A DNA stretch of 16,127 nucleotides from CAJBIL01 sp049295655 (GCA_049295655.1 JBAQRB010000007.1:1-16127), one strand, 5' to 3'; counted from the first letter of the stretch, positions 7,283 to 14,411 are shown. The notes: generated by a model not told the origin, from the sequence alone. Numbers and translations are program-made.

Positions 7283-7879
7283 TTACGCCCCCTTCTTGTC
7301 TTCGCCGATCAGGATGCGCGTATCGGTGAGATACGTATGCGGCGGCACTTCAAGGTTATCCGGTGCTGGCATGCTCTTGAAGACGCGGCCGGCGAAATCG
7401 AACTTGGAACCGTGGCAGGGGCACAGGAAGCCGCCCAGCCAGTCACCACCCATGCCTTCATCGGCGCCCGCCTTGAACTTGGACGACGGCGAGCAACCGA
7501 GATGGGTACAGATGCCGACGGCGACCATGATGCTCGGCTTGATCGAGCGCGTCTCGTTCTTGCAATACTCAGGCTGCATCGTCTTGTCGGATTTCGGATC
7601 GAGCATCGCATCAGCCAGTTTCGGCAGCGTATCGAGCATGTCCTTGGTGCGGTTGATGATCCACACCGGCTTGCCGCGCCATTCGACGGTCATCATCTGA
7701 CCCGGCTCAAGGTTGCCGATATCGACTTCGACCGGCGCGCCGGCTGCCTTGGCGCGTTCGGACGGCAGCATGCTGGAGAGGAAAGGCACGAGTGCCGCCA
7801 CCGCTCCCGCGCCGCCGACAGCGGCGGTAGCGACAATCAGCCGCCGCCTGCCGCAGTCTACTTTGCATTCTTTGCTCAT
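7283..7879 (-). CDS. petA: Rieske iron-sulfur subunit of the cytochrome bc1 complex
   Basis: 198 residues from the ATG at 7879, with an AGGG about 10 bp upstream. The N-terminus carries the Tat motif GRRRLIVATAAVGG (10-23) followed by a hydrophobic stretch to about residue 38 that normally stays as the membrane anchor. The 2Fe-2S cluster boxes are CTHLGC (124-129) and CPCHGS (153-158): C124, H126, C153 and H156 are the expected ligands and C129-C155 the expected disulfide. It is the first gene of the petABC operon and receives the first electron from quinol at the Qo site, moving it to cytochrome c1. Confidence 0.97.
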   Translation of the reverse strand: MSKECKVDCGRRRLIVATAAVGGAGAVAALVPFLSSMLPSERAKAAGAPVEVDIGNLEPGQMMTVEWRGKPVWIINRTKDMLDTLPKLADAMLDPKSDKTMQPEYCKNETRSIKPSIMVAVGICTHLGCSPSSKFKAGADEGMGGDWLGGFLCPCHGSKFDFAGRVFKSMPAPDNLEVPPHTYLTDTRILIGEDKKGA

Positions 7880-7928
7880 AGCGCTGATCCCTAGAAGGAA
7901 TAAAAATTGGGAGAAACTAAACCGCGGA

Positions 7929-7957
7929 ATTATACGCCAGTTTCATCCGGAGTTGAA
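7929..7957 (-). promoter_or_regulatory. Sigma-70-type promoter for petABC
   Basis: On the minus strand a perfect TATAAT (7929-7934) lies 17 bp after TTCAAC (7952-7957), a weak match to TTGACA. The start site would be near 7922, giving a leader of about 43 nt before the petA ATG. It is the only strong -10 box in the 99-bp gap between recR and petA. The weak -35 may mean activator help. Confidence 0.65.
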
Positions 7958-7978
7958 CCGGGCGACGAAGCGCAACGC

Positions 7979-8581
7979 TTACTCGGCAAGCGGTCGGCGC
8001 TCGCGAACCGCTTGCGCCAGCGTTCCGGCATCGACGTATTCAAGCTCGCCGCCGACCGGAACGCCGCGCGCGATGCGCGAGACGCGGATTCCCCGGCTTT
8101 TGAGCATTTCGGAAAGGTAGTGCGCGGTGACTTCGCCTTCGTTGGTGTAATTGGTCGCCAGGATGACTTCCTCGACGACGCCGTCGCTGGCGCGCGCCAA
8201 CAGCCGCTCGAGCTGCAATTCGCGCGGACCGATGCCGTCGAGCGGCGACACCCGCCCCATCAGGACGTAATAAAGCCCCGAATAGGCGTGCGTCTGCTCC
8301 ATCATGTTCATGTCGACCGGCGTCTCGACGACGCAGAGCAGCGCCGCGTCGCGCTTGCCGGAGAGGCAGCGCTCGCAGACTTCGGCTTCGGTAAAGGTAT
8401 TGCAACGCTGGCAGTGGCGCAGCGCACCCAGCGCAAGCTGCAACGAATCGGCCAGAAGCTGGGCCCCCGACCGGTCGCGCTGCATCAGATAGTAGGCCAT
8501 GCGCTGCGCCGATTTTGGACCGATCCCCGGCAGGCAGCGCAACGCCTCGATCAGCGACTCGAGGCTGGAGGGGGTGGACAT
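7979..8581 (-). CDS. recR: Recombination protein RecR
   Basis: 200 residues, standard RecR length. Domains in order: helix-hairpin-helix (LPGIGPKSAQRMAYYLMQ, residues 17-34), a Cys4 zinc finger (C57, C60, C69, C72), a Toprim domain beginning LLCVVETPVDMNMMEQT (81-97), and the C-terminal segment with ATNYTNEGEVTAHYLSEML (142-160). RecR acts with RecF and RecO to load RecA at gaps coated with single-strand-binding protein. The ATG at 8581 shares its A with the ybaB stop (TGATG), so the two are translationally coupled in the classic dnaX-ybaB-recR operon. Confidence 0.97.
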   Translation of the reverse strand: MSTPSSLESLIEALRCLPGIGPKSAQRMAYYLMQRDRSGAQLLADSLQLALGALRHCQRCNTFTEAEVCERCLSGKRDAALLCVVETPVDMNMMEQTHAYSGLYYVLMGRVSPLDGIGPRELQLERLLARASDGVVEEVILATNYTNEGEVTAHYLSEMLKSRGIRVSRIARGVPVGGELEYVDAGTLAQAVRERRPLAE

Positions 8582-8904
8582 CAGAAGGGCAGCTTGAATC
8601 CGGGCGGAAGATTCAGGCCCGAGGTGAATCCGGCCATTTTTTCCTGACTGATCTCCTCGCCACGCCGCACGGCCGCATTGAAAGCGGCGGCGATCAGGTC
8701 TTCGAGCATTTCCTTGTCGTCCATCACCGACGGATCGATCGAAACGCGGCGCACATCGTGACCGCAGGTCATCGTGACCTTGACCATGCCGGCCCCCGAC
8801 TGGCCTTCGACTTCGACCTGCGCGAGCTGCTCCTGCGCCTTCTTCATGTTGTCCTGCATTTGCTGGGCCTGCTTCATCAGGCCGGCGATTCCGCCCTTCA
8901 TCAT
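8581..8904 (-). CDS. ybaB: YbaB/EbfC family nucleoid-associated protein
   Basis: 107 residues starting MMKGGIAGLMKQAQQMQDNM. The N-terminal helix is glutamine- and lysine-rich (about 5-30), followed by the small beta domain and the C-terminal helical segment ending LPPGFKLPF, all typical of YbaB/EbfC, a homodimeric tweezer-shaped DNA-binding protein. The ATG at 8904 has GAGG about 9 bp upstream; the next codon is also ATG. It starts 20 bp after dnaX and overlaps recR by one base. Its exact role in recombination or nucleoid structure is still unsettled in the family. Confidence 0.95.
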   Translation of the reverse strand: MMKGGIAGLMKQAQQMQDNMKKAQEQLAQVEVEGQSGAGMVKVTMTCGHDVRRVSIDPSVMDDKEMLEDLIAAAFNAAVRRGEEISQEKMAGFTSGLNLPPGFKLPF

Positions 8905-8924
8905 GGTGCTTGCCTCTACTGGTA

Positions 8925-10631
8925 TTAAACGGGTTTGATGGATGATTCAATGAGTGTGGCATCGAACAGGTCGATCACTTCGCGCACGAAGCCGTCCTCT
9001 TCGATGGCCGCCACCGCGCGATCCTGCAACTCGCGCCTGTCGCGTTGCGCCGTGGCGGCGGGCGTATCGCTTTCGATCTCGGCCAGTTCGATGCGTAGCT
9101 GCAGGGGCCGGCCAAAATACTCGGCGAGCGACTGCTGCAGCTTGTCCTGCGCAGGCTTCATCTGCAAATGGCGATGCGTCGGCGACAGGCGGAGCGTGAT
9201 CTGCCCCCCGTCCACAGCACGAAGCTCGCAGTGTTGCGCCAGCTCACGGGCCATGCCGCCGAGCTTGAGTGCAACAAGGACCGTTCCCCAGTCCGCCGCC
9301 CCGGCGGGCGTAAGAACCGGAGGAAGCGGCTCGGCGGCCGAAATGGGCACCGCCGGAACCGGCGCCGCGAATGGCGCGCTTGCGGGCGCCGATGGCGGAA
9401 CGAGATCGACCTCCGGCGCCGGGATAGTGCTTGCCGGCACGCTGGCCGGTGCTGCGCTTTGCCGCTCGGGCGCCCGAAGCGGGGCGGCCGCCGGCGCCAG
9501 CTTGTGCTGCGGCGCACCCGTAGACGGCGCAGGCGAACCCTCCGCCGCCATCGGGCGAAAAGCATGCAGGCGCAGCAAGGTCATCACAAAACCGGCCAGC
9601 TCGTCCGGCGCCAGCGGCAATTCCTTGCGTCCATGCACGGCAATCTGAAAAGCCAGCTGGACGAACTCGGGATCGAGCTGACTGGCCAGATCGAGCAGAC
9701 GGGAGCGCTCCGGCAGGTCGTCGGCAATCGCCTGCGGGGCGAGTTGGGCAACATGCAGACGGGTGAGCAAAGCCGCCAGTTCCTGCAGTGCCGCATCGAA
9801 AGACAGGCTGCGCGTTGCCATCTCGTCGGCAACGCGCAGCATGCCGGCCGCGTTCCCCGCCAGCAGGGCATCGAGAATCGAAAAGAGGTAATCGAGATCG
9901 ACGGTGCCGAGCATGTCGCGCACCTGAATCTCCTCGACCTTGCCTGCCCCATGGGCAATGGCCTGGTCGAGCAAGGACAGGGCGTCGCGCATGCTGCCCG
10001 CCGCCGAACGCGACAGCAGATTCAGCGCCCCCGCTTCGGCACTGATCCCCTCGGCGTCGAGAATATGCTTCAGATGACCGGTAATCGACGTCGGCGTCAT
10101 CTGCTTGAGGTTGAACTGCAGGCAACGCGACAGCACCGTCACCGGTATTTTCTGCGGATCGGTCGTTGCCAGGATGAACTTGACGTGCTCGGGCGGCTCT
10201 TCGAGCGTCTTCAGCATCGCGTTGAAAGCGGAATTCGAGAGCATGTGAACTTCATCGATCACATAGACCTTGAACCGGCCGCGCGTTGGCGCATAGACGG
10301 CGTTCTCGAGAAGCTGGCGCATTTCATCGACGCGCGTGTTGGTCGCCGCATCGACTTCGAGCAGATCGATGAAGCGCCCCGCGTCGATCTCGGTGCAGGC
10401 GGAACACACGCCGCAAGGCGTTGCGGTAAGGCCGGTCTCGCAGTTCAGTGATTTGGCAAGAATGCGCGCCAGCGTGGTTTTTCCGACCCCGCGCGTCCCC
10501 GTGAACAGGTAGGCATGATGCAGACGCTGCTCGGTCAATGCATGGGTCAGGGCGCGAACGACGTGATCCTGACCGACAAGGCTGGAAAACGTTTTTGGCC
10601 GCCATTTGCGCGCCAAGACTTGGTAGCTCAT
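8925..10631 (-). CDS. dnaX: DNA polymerase III subunit tau (and possibly gamma)
   Basis: 568 residues. The AAA+ clamp-loader module shows Walker A GTRGVGKTT (45-53), a Cys4 zinc site (C64, C73, C76, C79), Walker B with DEVH (126-129) and the SRC motif in VLSRCLQF (about 167-174). Residues about 215-355 form the helical oligomerisation domain. A proline/alanine-rich linker (about 365-440) leads to a C-terminal domain (about 445-568) that in tau binds the polymerase alpha subunit. It is shorter than the 643-residue E. coli protein. I saw no A-rich slippery heptamer in the linker, so the E. coli-style frameshift that makes gamma is not evident. Leader to the first gene of dnaX-ybaB-recR; a possible -10 (TAGAAT) is at 10639-10644. 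Confidence 0.97.
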   Translation of the reverse strand: MSYQVLARKWRPKTFSSLVGQDHVVRALTHALTEQRLHHAYLFTGTRGVGKTTLARILAKSLNCETGLTATPCGVCSACTEIDAGRFIDLLEVDAATNTRVDEMRQLLENAVYAPTRGRFKVYVIDEVHMLSNSAFNAMLKTLEEPPEHVKFILATTDPQKIPVTVLSRCLQFNLKQMTPTSITGHLKHILDAEGISAEAGALNLLSRSAAGSMRDALSLLDQAIAHGAGKVEEIQVRDMLGTVDLDYLFSILDALLAGNAAGMLRVADEMATRSLSFDAALQELAALLTRLHVAQLAPQAIADDLPERSRLLDLASQLDPEFVQLAFQIAVHGRKELPLAPDELAGFVMTLLRLHAFRPMAAEGSPAPSTGAPQHKLAPAAAPLRAPERQSAAPASVPASTIPAPEVDLVPPSAPASAPFAAPVPAVPISAAEPLPPVLTPAGAADWGTVLVALKLGGMARELAQHCELRAVDGGQITLRLSPTHRHLQMKPAQDKLQQSLAEYFGRPLQLRIELAEIESDTPAATAQRDRRELQDRAVAAIEEDGFVREVIDLFDATLIESSIKPV

Positions 10632-10657
10632 TGAAGAAATTCTAGCAGATCAAGGAG

Positions 10658-10693
10658 CCCGGTTCCCGTGAGTTTTTGCGAACTCGCGCCGGG
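10658..10693. other. Bulged stem-loop between the 4.5S RNA gene and dnaX
   Basis: An outer 5-bp stem (10658-10662 with 10689-10693) and an inner 8-bp stem including one G-U (10667-10674 with 10681-10688) enclose a 6-nt loop; a 4-nt bulge lies on one side. There is no T-tract after it on either strand: on the plus strand it is followed by A6, on the minus strand by CTCCTTGATC. It is 27 bp upstream of the dnaX ATG and could be in the dnaX leader if the promoter is further up. Confidence 0.45.
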
Positions 10694-10780
10694 AAAAAAG
10701 CCAAAGCAATGGTTGCCAGGAGCTGAGCGGAAGATGTCACGCCCGTCGCCGCAGCAGAGTGGGCGACACGCATCCGGCAG

Positions 10781-10793
10781 CAGAAATAAAAGT
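10781..10793 (-). terminator. T-rich tail ending the 4.5S RNA transcript
   Basis: Directly after the closing helix of the 4.5S RNA the minus strand reads ACTTTTATTTCTG. The terminal RNA helix plus this T-rich run would act as the terminator, as is common for this RNA. Confidence 0.5.
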
Positions 10794-10889
10794 GGCGAGC
10801 CTTACCCCCGGCACTTGCAGATAACGGCTGTGGCTGCTTCCTTCCGGACCTGACCAGGTTCACCATCCTGCAATGCGGGGAGACCCGCC
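10794..10889 (-). ncRNA. ffs: 4.5S signal recognition particle RNA (small bacterial SRP RNA)
   Basis: About 96 nt. The minus strand carries the invariant domain IV core, GGTCAGGTCCGGAAGGAAGC, containing the GGAA tetraloop and the asymmetric internal loop bound by Ffh. The flanks fold into one long helix: 5' GGCGGGTC, CTCCCC and TTGCAG pair in order with 3' CTGCAA, CGGGGG and GGCTCGCC. Ends were set from this pairing, plus or minus a few bases. The RNA partners with Ffh to target nascent membrane proteins. Placement directly upstream of dnaX-ybaB-recR resembles the arrangement known in Bacillus, where the SRP RNA gene precedes dnaX. Confidence 0.95.
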
Positions 10890-10896
10890 GGAACGA

Positions 10897-10905
10897 ATTC
10901 TATCA
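10897..10905 (-). promoter_or_regulatory. Extended -10 promoter of the 4.5S RNA gene
   Basis: The minus strand reads TGATAGAAT: the hexamer TAGAAT (10897-10902) is preceded by TGA (10903-10905), an extended -10 pattern. It is 7-8 nt from the deduced RNA 5' end at 10889-10890. No good -35 is seen, which fits an extended -10 promoter. Confidence 0.6.
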
Positions 10906-10989
10906 CGGCGATCAGGCGCTGCACCGAAAATCCACTCCCCGGCAGCCCGCAGAGCCTTCTGCCCGTCTTTACCCGACAAACCTCGGCGG

Positions 10990-11985
10990 CTAGAACCCCT
11001 CGTCGGCACGCAGGAAACGCCACTGGCCAAGCGGCAGATCGCCCAGCTTGATGCCGCCGATGCGCACGCGCTTGAGGCCGACGACGTGCAGGCCGACGAG
11101 TTCGCACATGCGGCGAATCTGGCGCTTGCGCCCTTCGCGCAGCACGAAACGCAGCTGGTCGTCGTTGAGCCACTCGACTTTTGCCGGTTTCAACTCCCGG
11201 TTGTCGAGGCTGAGTCCGTGATTGAGCAAAGCCAGTCCCTTCGCATCGAGCTTGCCCTCGACACGCACCAGATACTCCTTGTCGACCTGCGAGTCCTCGC
11301 CGATCAGTTGCCGTGCAACGCGGCCATCCTGCGTGAGAACGAGCAGACCGGTCGAATCGATATCGAGGCGGCCCGCCGGCGCCAGCCCTTTCAGATGGCG
11401 CGGATGGAAAGCCGGGGTATCCGGCAGGCTGTACTGGTTTTCCGGCTGGATCAGGGTGACGGCCGGAATGAAACCCGGCTCCGGCTGGCCGGAAACATAG
11501 CCCACCGGCTTGTGCAGCAAGATCGTCATCTGCCACTGCTGCTGAATCTGCGCTTCCCGTGCGAGGGTAATGCTTACCGAAGGATCGACCCGTGTACCGA
11601 GTTCGCTGACCCGCTTGCCATCGACAAAAACCCAGCCGCGTTCGATATAGCCATCGGCATCGCGCCGCGAACAGAGTCCGCGCTCGGCCATCAACTTGGA
11701 AATGCGTACGCCGCTCGGTGCGGTAGCACCCTCCGCACCCGATACGAGCTTGCGTGCGGCAAGCAGCGGCTTCGCGGCGACCGGGGCACGAGACGGCGTT
11801 CCCCGGGGTTTTGCCTGTTGCGCCCGGGCTTTCGCTGCGTACGCGGCATTGACCTGCGCGGCATCGGCAGCCGACTTGCGCTTGGGCGCGCCGCCGCGCA
11901 CCGGTCGACGCCCGGTATCGGCAAGCGCCTCATCCTTCGACGCCCTGGGCGGCAAACCCAGGGGCTTACGCGGCGTATCGCTCAT
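10990..11985 (-). CDS. RsuA/RluB/RluF-family pseudouridine synthase with long basic N-terminal extension
   Basis: 331 residues. An S4 RNA-binding domain spans about 93-140 (VRISKLMAERGLCSRRDADG onward). The catalytic domain follows, with LLHKPVGYVSG (156-166) and the active-site motif GRLDIDSTGLLVLTQDG (205-221); D208 is the expected nucleophile. REGRKRQIRRMCELVGLHV (283-301) and the ending LPLGQWRFL match RluF-type enzymes, which modify a uridine in 23S rRNA; RluB or RluE-like specificity cannot be excluded. Residues 1-90 are Ala/Arg/Lys/Pro-rich and probably disordered, absent from E. coli RluF. The ATG lies 3 bp after the FKBP stop, so the two are co-transcribed. The stop is 85 bp from the 4.5S RNA promoter. 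Confidence 0.92.
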   Translation of the reverse strand: MSDTPRKPLGLPPRASKDEALADTGRRPVRGGAPKRKSAADAAQVNAAYAAKARAQQAKPRGTPSRAPVAAKPLLAARKLVSGAEGATAPSGVRISKLMAERGLCSRRDADGYIERGWVFVDGKRVSELGTRVDPSVSITLAREAQIQQQWQMTILLHKPVGYVSGQPEPGFIPAVTLIQPENQYSLPDTPAFHPRHLKGLAPAGRLDIDSTGLLVLTQDGRVARQLIGEDSQVDKEYLVRVEGKLDAKGLALLNHGLSLDNRELKPAKVEWLNDDQLRFVLREGRKRQIRRMCELVGLHVVGLKRVRIGGIKLGDLPLGQWRFLRADEGF

Positions 11986-11988
11986 CGA

Positions 11989-12333
11989 TCACAGGATGTC
12001 GAGCAGTTCAACTTCGAAGACCAGGGTCGCATTCGGCGGAATCACGCCACCGGCACCGCGTGCGCCATAACCCAGCTCAGGCGGAATCGTCAGCTTGCGT
12101 ACGCCGCCCACCTGCATGCCCTGCACGCCTTCATCCCAGCCGAGAATCACGTGGCGCTTGCCGAGCGGAAACTGGAAGGGATCGTTACGGTCCTTGCTCG
12201 AATCGAATTTCGTGCCGTTGGTCAGCCAGCCGGTGTAATGGACGCTGACATTCTGCCCGGCCTCAGCGGTAGCGCCGGTACCGACGGTGATCTCTTCAAT
12301 CTGCAAGCCGCTGGCGGTGGTGATGATTGACAT
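11989..12333 (-). CDS. FKBP-type peptidyl-prolyl cis-trans isomerase
   Basis: 114 residues, a minimal single-domain FKBP12-like enzyme without signal peptide, so cytoplasmic. Conserved pocket residues are visible: Y33 in VHYTGWL, D44 in KFDSSKDR, the FQFPLGKRHVILGWDEGVQG stretch (53-72) with V62, I63 and W66, Y88 in GYGARG, and the closing strand LVFEVELLDIL. It catalyses proline isomerisation during folding. The ATG at 12333 has GAGGA about 8 bp upstream. It is the first gene of a two-gene unit with the pseudouridine synthase. Confidence 0.95.
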   Translation of the reverse strand: MSIITTASGLQIEEITVGTGATAEAGQNVSVHYTGWLTNGTKFDSSKDRNDPFQFPLGKRHVILGWDEGVQGMQVGGVRKLTIPPELGYGARGAGGVIPPNATLVFEVELLDIL

Positions 12334-12360
12334 CTGTCTTCCTCGGGTTCAAAAGGGCGA

Positions 12361-12390
12361 AGTTTAGACCAGTACCCGCCATTGGGTCTA
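12361..12390 (-). promoter_or_regulatory. Candidate FKBP promoter overlapping an inverted repeat
   Basis: On the minus strand TAGACC (12385-12390) and TAAACT (12361-12366) are 18 bp apart, a fair sigma-70 pair about 28 bp before the FKBP ATG. The arms TAGACC (12365-12370) and GGTCTA (12385-12390) form a perfect 6-bp inverted repeat around 14 nt, overlapping both boxes, which could be an operator. The rest of the 186-bp divergent gap to 12519 holds a weak plus-strand -10-like TAAACT at 12482-12487 for the next gene. Confidence 0.4.
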
Positions 12391-12519
12391 TGGCGCCAGC
12401 CAGCACGCCGTAGCCTGTGCCACGATACGCGGCATATATGACGCGACATAGCCGCACGTGCCGCTTCACCCGCCTTTCGGATAAACTGAGCGGAATAACT
12501 CAGACCGGGGAATCGAATC

Positions 12520-13626
12520 ATGGATGTACGCTCGATCATCGCGCCTGTCGTAACGGACAGAGAAGCGCTACAGGAATTCATTGACGGGCTGATTGACCAC
12601 GCTCCGTCTATCGAACGTGACATCGCTCGCCTGCGCAGCGCGCCGGGTGATCGTGAAGTGATTTCGAGCTTGTTCCGCGCGGTGCACAACATCAAGGGCG
12701 ACGCTTCCCTGTGCAAGGTCGAGCTGGCCGTGGCCATCGCCCATCCGATCGAAACCGTCCTGGCCCGCTTCCGCAGCGGTGAGATTGCATTTTCCGAAGT
12801 CATCGCCGAAGCCATCCTTCTGGCAATCGACCGACTGGAACTGGCCGCCGAAGGACTGGCCAATAACAAGGCGCTGGACGGCCTGCATTTGCTGCCCCTC
12901 GTCCAGGGGCTGGAAAAGCTGGCACAGGCAACATCGGCAGAGATCGACACCTGCGCCGGCGAACTGATCGAAGGCGTCACCGGCTTCCGCCCGGCGACCG
13001 CTAGCGCAATTCCGGTCAGTGACAAGATATTATCGGTTCCCAGCGATTCGAAATCGCAGCGGGCAGATGATCTGCGTTTCTTCCACAGCCTGGCCAACCA
13101 GTTTGAAGCCCGTTCATTGCTCTTCAAGGGCCGCACCATGCGCATCCTGCGTCTGGCACTGGAAACCAATCAGCTGGTGGAACGGAAGGTTGATCCCGTA
13201 CAGCTCGAAGCAGCCGTCTACATGCACGACATCGGGATGATGTTCCTGCCCGAATCGATCTGGCTCAAGGTCGATCACATGACCCCCGAAGACAAGCTCG
13301 CCCTGCGCACGCACCCGGACTACGCGACGGGGATACTTTCGCGCATGCCAGGCTGGGCGGGCGCAGCCGAAATGGTCGCGCAACACCACGAAATGCCGGA
13401 TGGTGCCGGCTACCCCAATGCCCTCAAGGCACAGGAGATTTGCGACGGTGCAAAAATCCTCGCCATCGTCGACGCCTTCGAGGCCGTCATGCTGAAACAT
13501 ATCCACCGCGGCAAAAATCGCTCGGTACTGCGCGCCATCGCCGAAATCAATGCCTGCGACAAGCAATTCGCCCCGGAATGGATCGAGCCTTTCAACCAGG
13601 TGATCCGCCGTACCGTCGAAGCCTGA
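12520..13626 (+). CDS. Hpt (CheA P1-like)-HD-GYP fusion protein with divergent active site
   Basis: 368 residues from the ATG at 12520, with GGGGAA 8 bp upstream. Residues about 12-115 resemble the P1 phosphotransfer domain of CheA: LFRAVHNIKGDASL with H56 as the expected phospho-acceptor, then HPIETVLARFRSG. After a linker (about 135-185) comes an HD-GYP domain: H236-D237 in YMHDIGM, H265 in RTHPDYATG, HHEMPDGAGYP (289-299) and D318 in ILAIVDAFEAV. HD-GYP proteins hydrolyse cyclic di-GMP. Three departures stand out: the lysine after HDIG is M240, the first-helix histidine position (HSxRV) is R205, and the glutamate four before it is L201. These may change metal binding or abolish activity. 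No kinase, receiver or GGDEF gene is in the window. Its stop overlaps the tcdA start by one base. Confidence 0.85.
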   Translation: MDVRSIIAPVVTDREALQEFIDGLIDHAPSIERDIARLRSAPGDREVISSLFRAVHNIKGDASLCKVELAVAIAHPIETVLARFRSGEIAFSEVIAEAILLAIDRLELAAEGLANNKALDGLHLLPLVQGLEKLAQATSAEIDTCAGELIEGVTGFRPATASAIPVSDKILSVPSDSKSQRADDLRFFHSLANQFEARSLLFKGRTMRILRLALETNQLVERKVDPVQLEAAVYMHDIGMMFLPESIWLKVDHMTPEDKLALRTHPDYATGILSRMPGWAGAAEMVAQHHEMPDGAGYPNALKAQEICDGAKILAIVDAFEAVMLKHIHRGKNRSVLRAIAEINACDKQFAPEWIEPFNQVIRRTVEA

Positions 13627-14411
13627 TGACTGCACATTCCGCCGATCTGGCGCGCCGCTTCGCTGGTACCGGACGACTCTACGGCGTAAACGCACTGCAG
13701 GCGTTCGAGGATGCGCACATCTGCATCGTCGGTATCGGCGGGGTCGGCTCATGGGCGGCCGAGGCGCTGGCCCGTTCAGCAATCGGGCGGATCACGCTGA
13801 TCGACCTCGACATGATTGCCGAGTCCAACGCCAATCGGCAAATCCATGCACTCGGCGACGAATTCGGCAAGGCCAAGGTAGCTGCGATGGCCGATCGAAT
13901 CCGCGCGATCAATCCCGCCTGCCGGATCATCGAAGTCGAGGACTTCGTCTCACCGGAAAACCTGGAATCGCTGCTGGGATCGGGTTTTGATTACGTGATC
14001 GACGCCATCGATCACGTGCGCACCAAGGCAGCGATGATCGCCTGGTGCAAACGCCACAGTATTCCGATCGTTACTTCGGGCGGTGCAGGCGGCCAGATTG
14101 ATCCGACTCGGATCGAGTTGGCCGATCTCGCACGGACCATCCAGGATCCGTTGCTTTCCAAGGTGCGAGCGCTGCTGCGTAAGGAGTTTGGATTCCCACG
14201 CGATCAGAAAAAGAAGTTCGGTGTTGCGTCCGTTTTTTCGAGCGAACCGTTGCGCTACCCTGAAAATGGTTCAAGCTGCGACGAGCCGCCGACACTCGCC
14301 GGACTCAACTGCGCCGGATTCGGCTCATCGGTTTGTGTCACGGCACCATTCGGCCTGTTTGCTGCGGCTGAAGTACTCAGATACTTGGCGACCCGAAGCA
14401 GTCCGAACTAA
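13626..14411 (+). CDS. tcdA: tRNA threonylcarbamoyladenosine dehydratase
   Basis: 261 residues. The E1-like adenylation fold is clear: nucleotide-binding loop GIGGVGSWAAEALARS (36-51), LIDLDMIAESNANRQIHA (58-75) with the conserved N and R, and DAIDHVRTK (126-134). The C-terminal part contains SSEP and the CAGFGSSVCVTAPFGL segment (229-244) typical of TcdA/CsdL. The enzyme uses ATP to cyclise the t6A modification at position 37 of ANN-decoding tRNAs into ct6A. The ATG shares its A with the stop of the Hpt-HD-GYP gene (TGATG), so the genes are translationally coupled despite no obvious functional link. An IS remnant begins about a dozen bases after its stop. Confidence 0.96.
   Translation: MTAHSADLARRFAGTGRLYGVNALQAFEDAHICIVGIGGVGSWAAEALARSAIGRITLIDLDMIAESNANRQIHALGDEFGKAKVAAMADRIRAINPACRIIEVEDFVSPENLESLLGSGFDYVIDAIDHVRTKAAMIAWCKRHSIPIVTSGGAGGQIDPTRIELADLARTIQDPLLSKVRALLRKEFGFPRDQKKKFGVASVFSSEPLRYPENGSSCDEPPTLAGLNCAGFGSSVCVTAPFGLFAAAEVLRYLATRSSPN

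Noticed and set aside
6353..7894. A 513-codon plus-strand frame opposite petB and petA
   Set aside because: Asp/Glu/Arg/His-rich shadow of the bc1 genes without domain features.
7979..8962. An apparent N-terminal extension of recR through ybaB
   Set aside because: It is ybaB read in another frame; RecR is 200 residues and starts at the TGATG overlap.
10706..10718. A sigma-54-like TGGC...TTGC pattern on the minus strand before dnaX
   Set aside because: Only 5 nt separate the two elements, 2 fewer than the rigid sigma-54 spacing requires.
12222..13169. A 315-codon minus-strand frame opposite the Hpt-HD-GYP gene
   Set aside because: Ser/Arg-rich, no motifs, and it overlaps a gene with clear conserved residues and the FKBP start.
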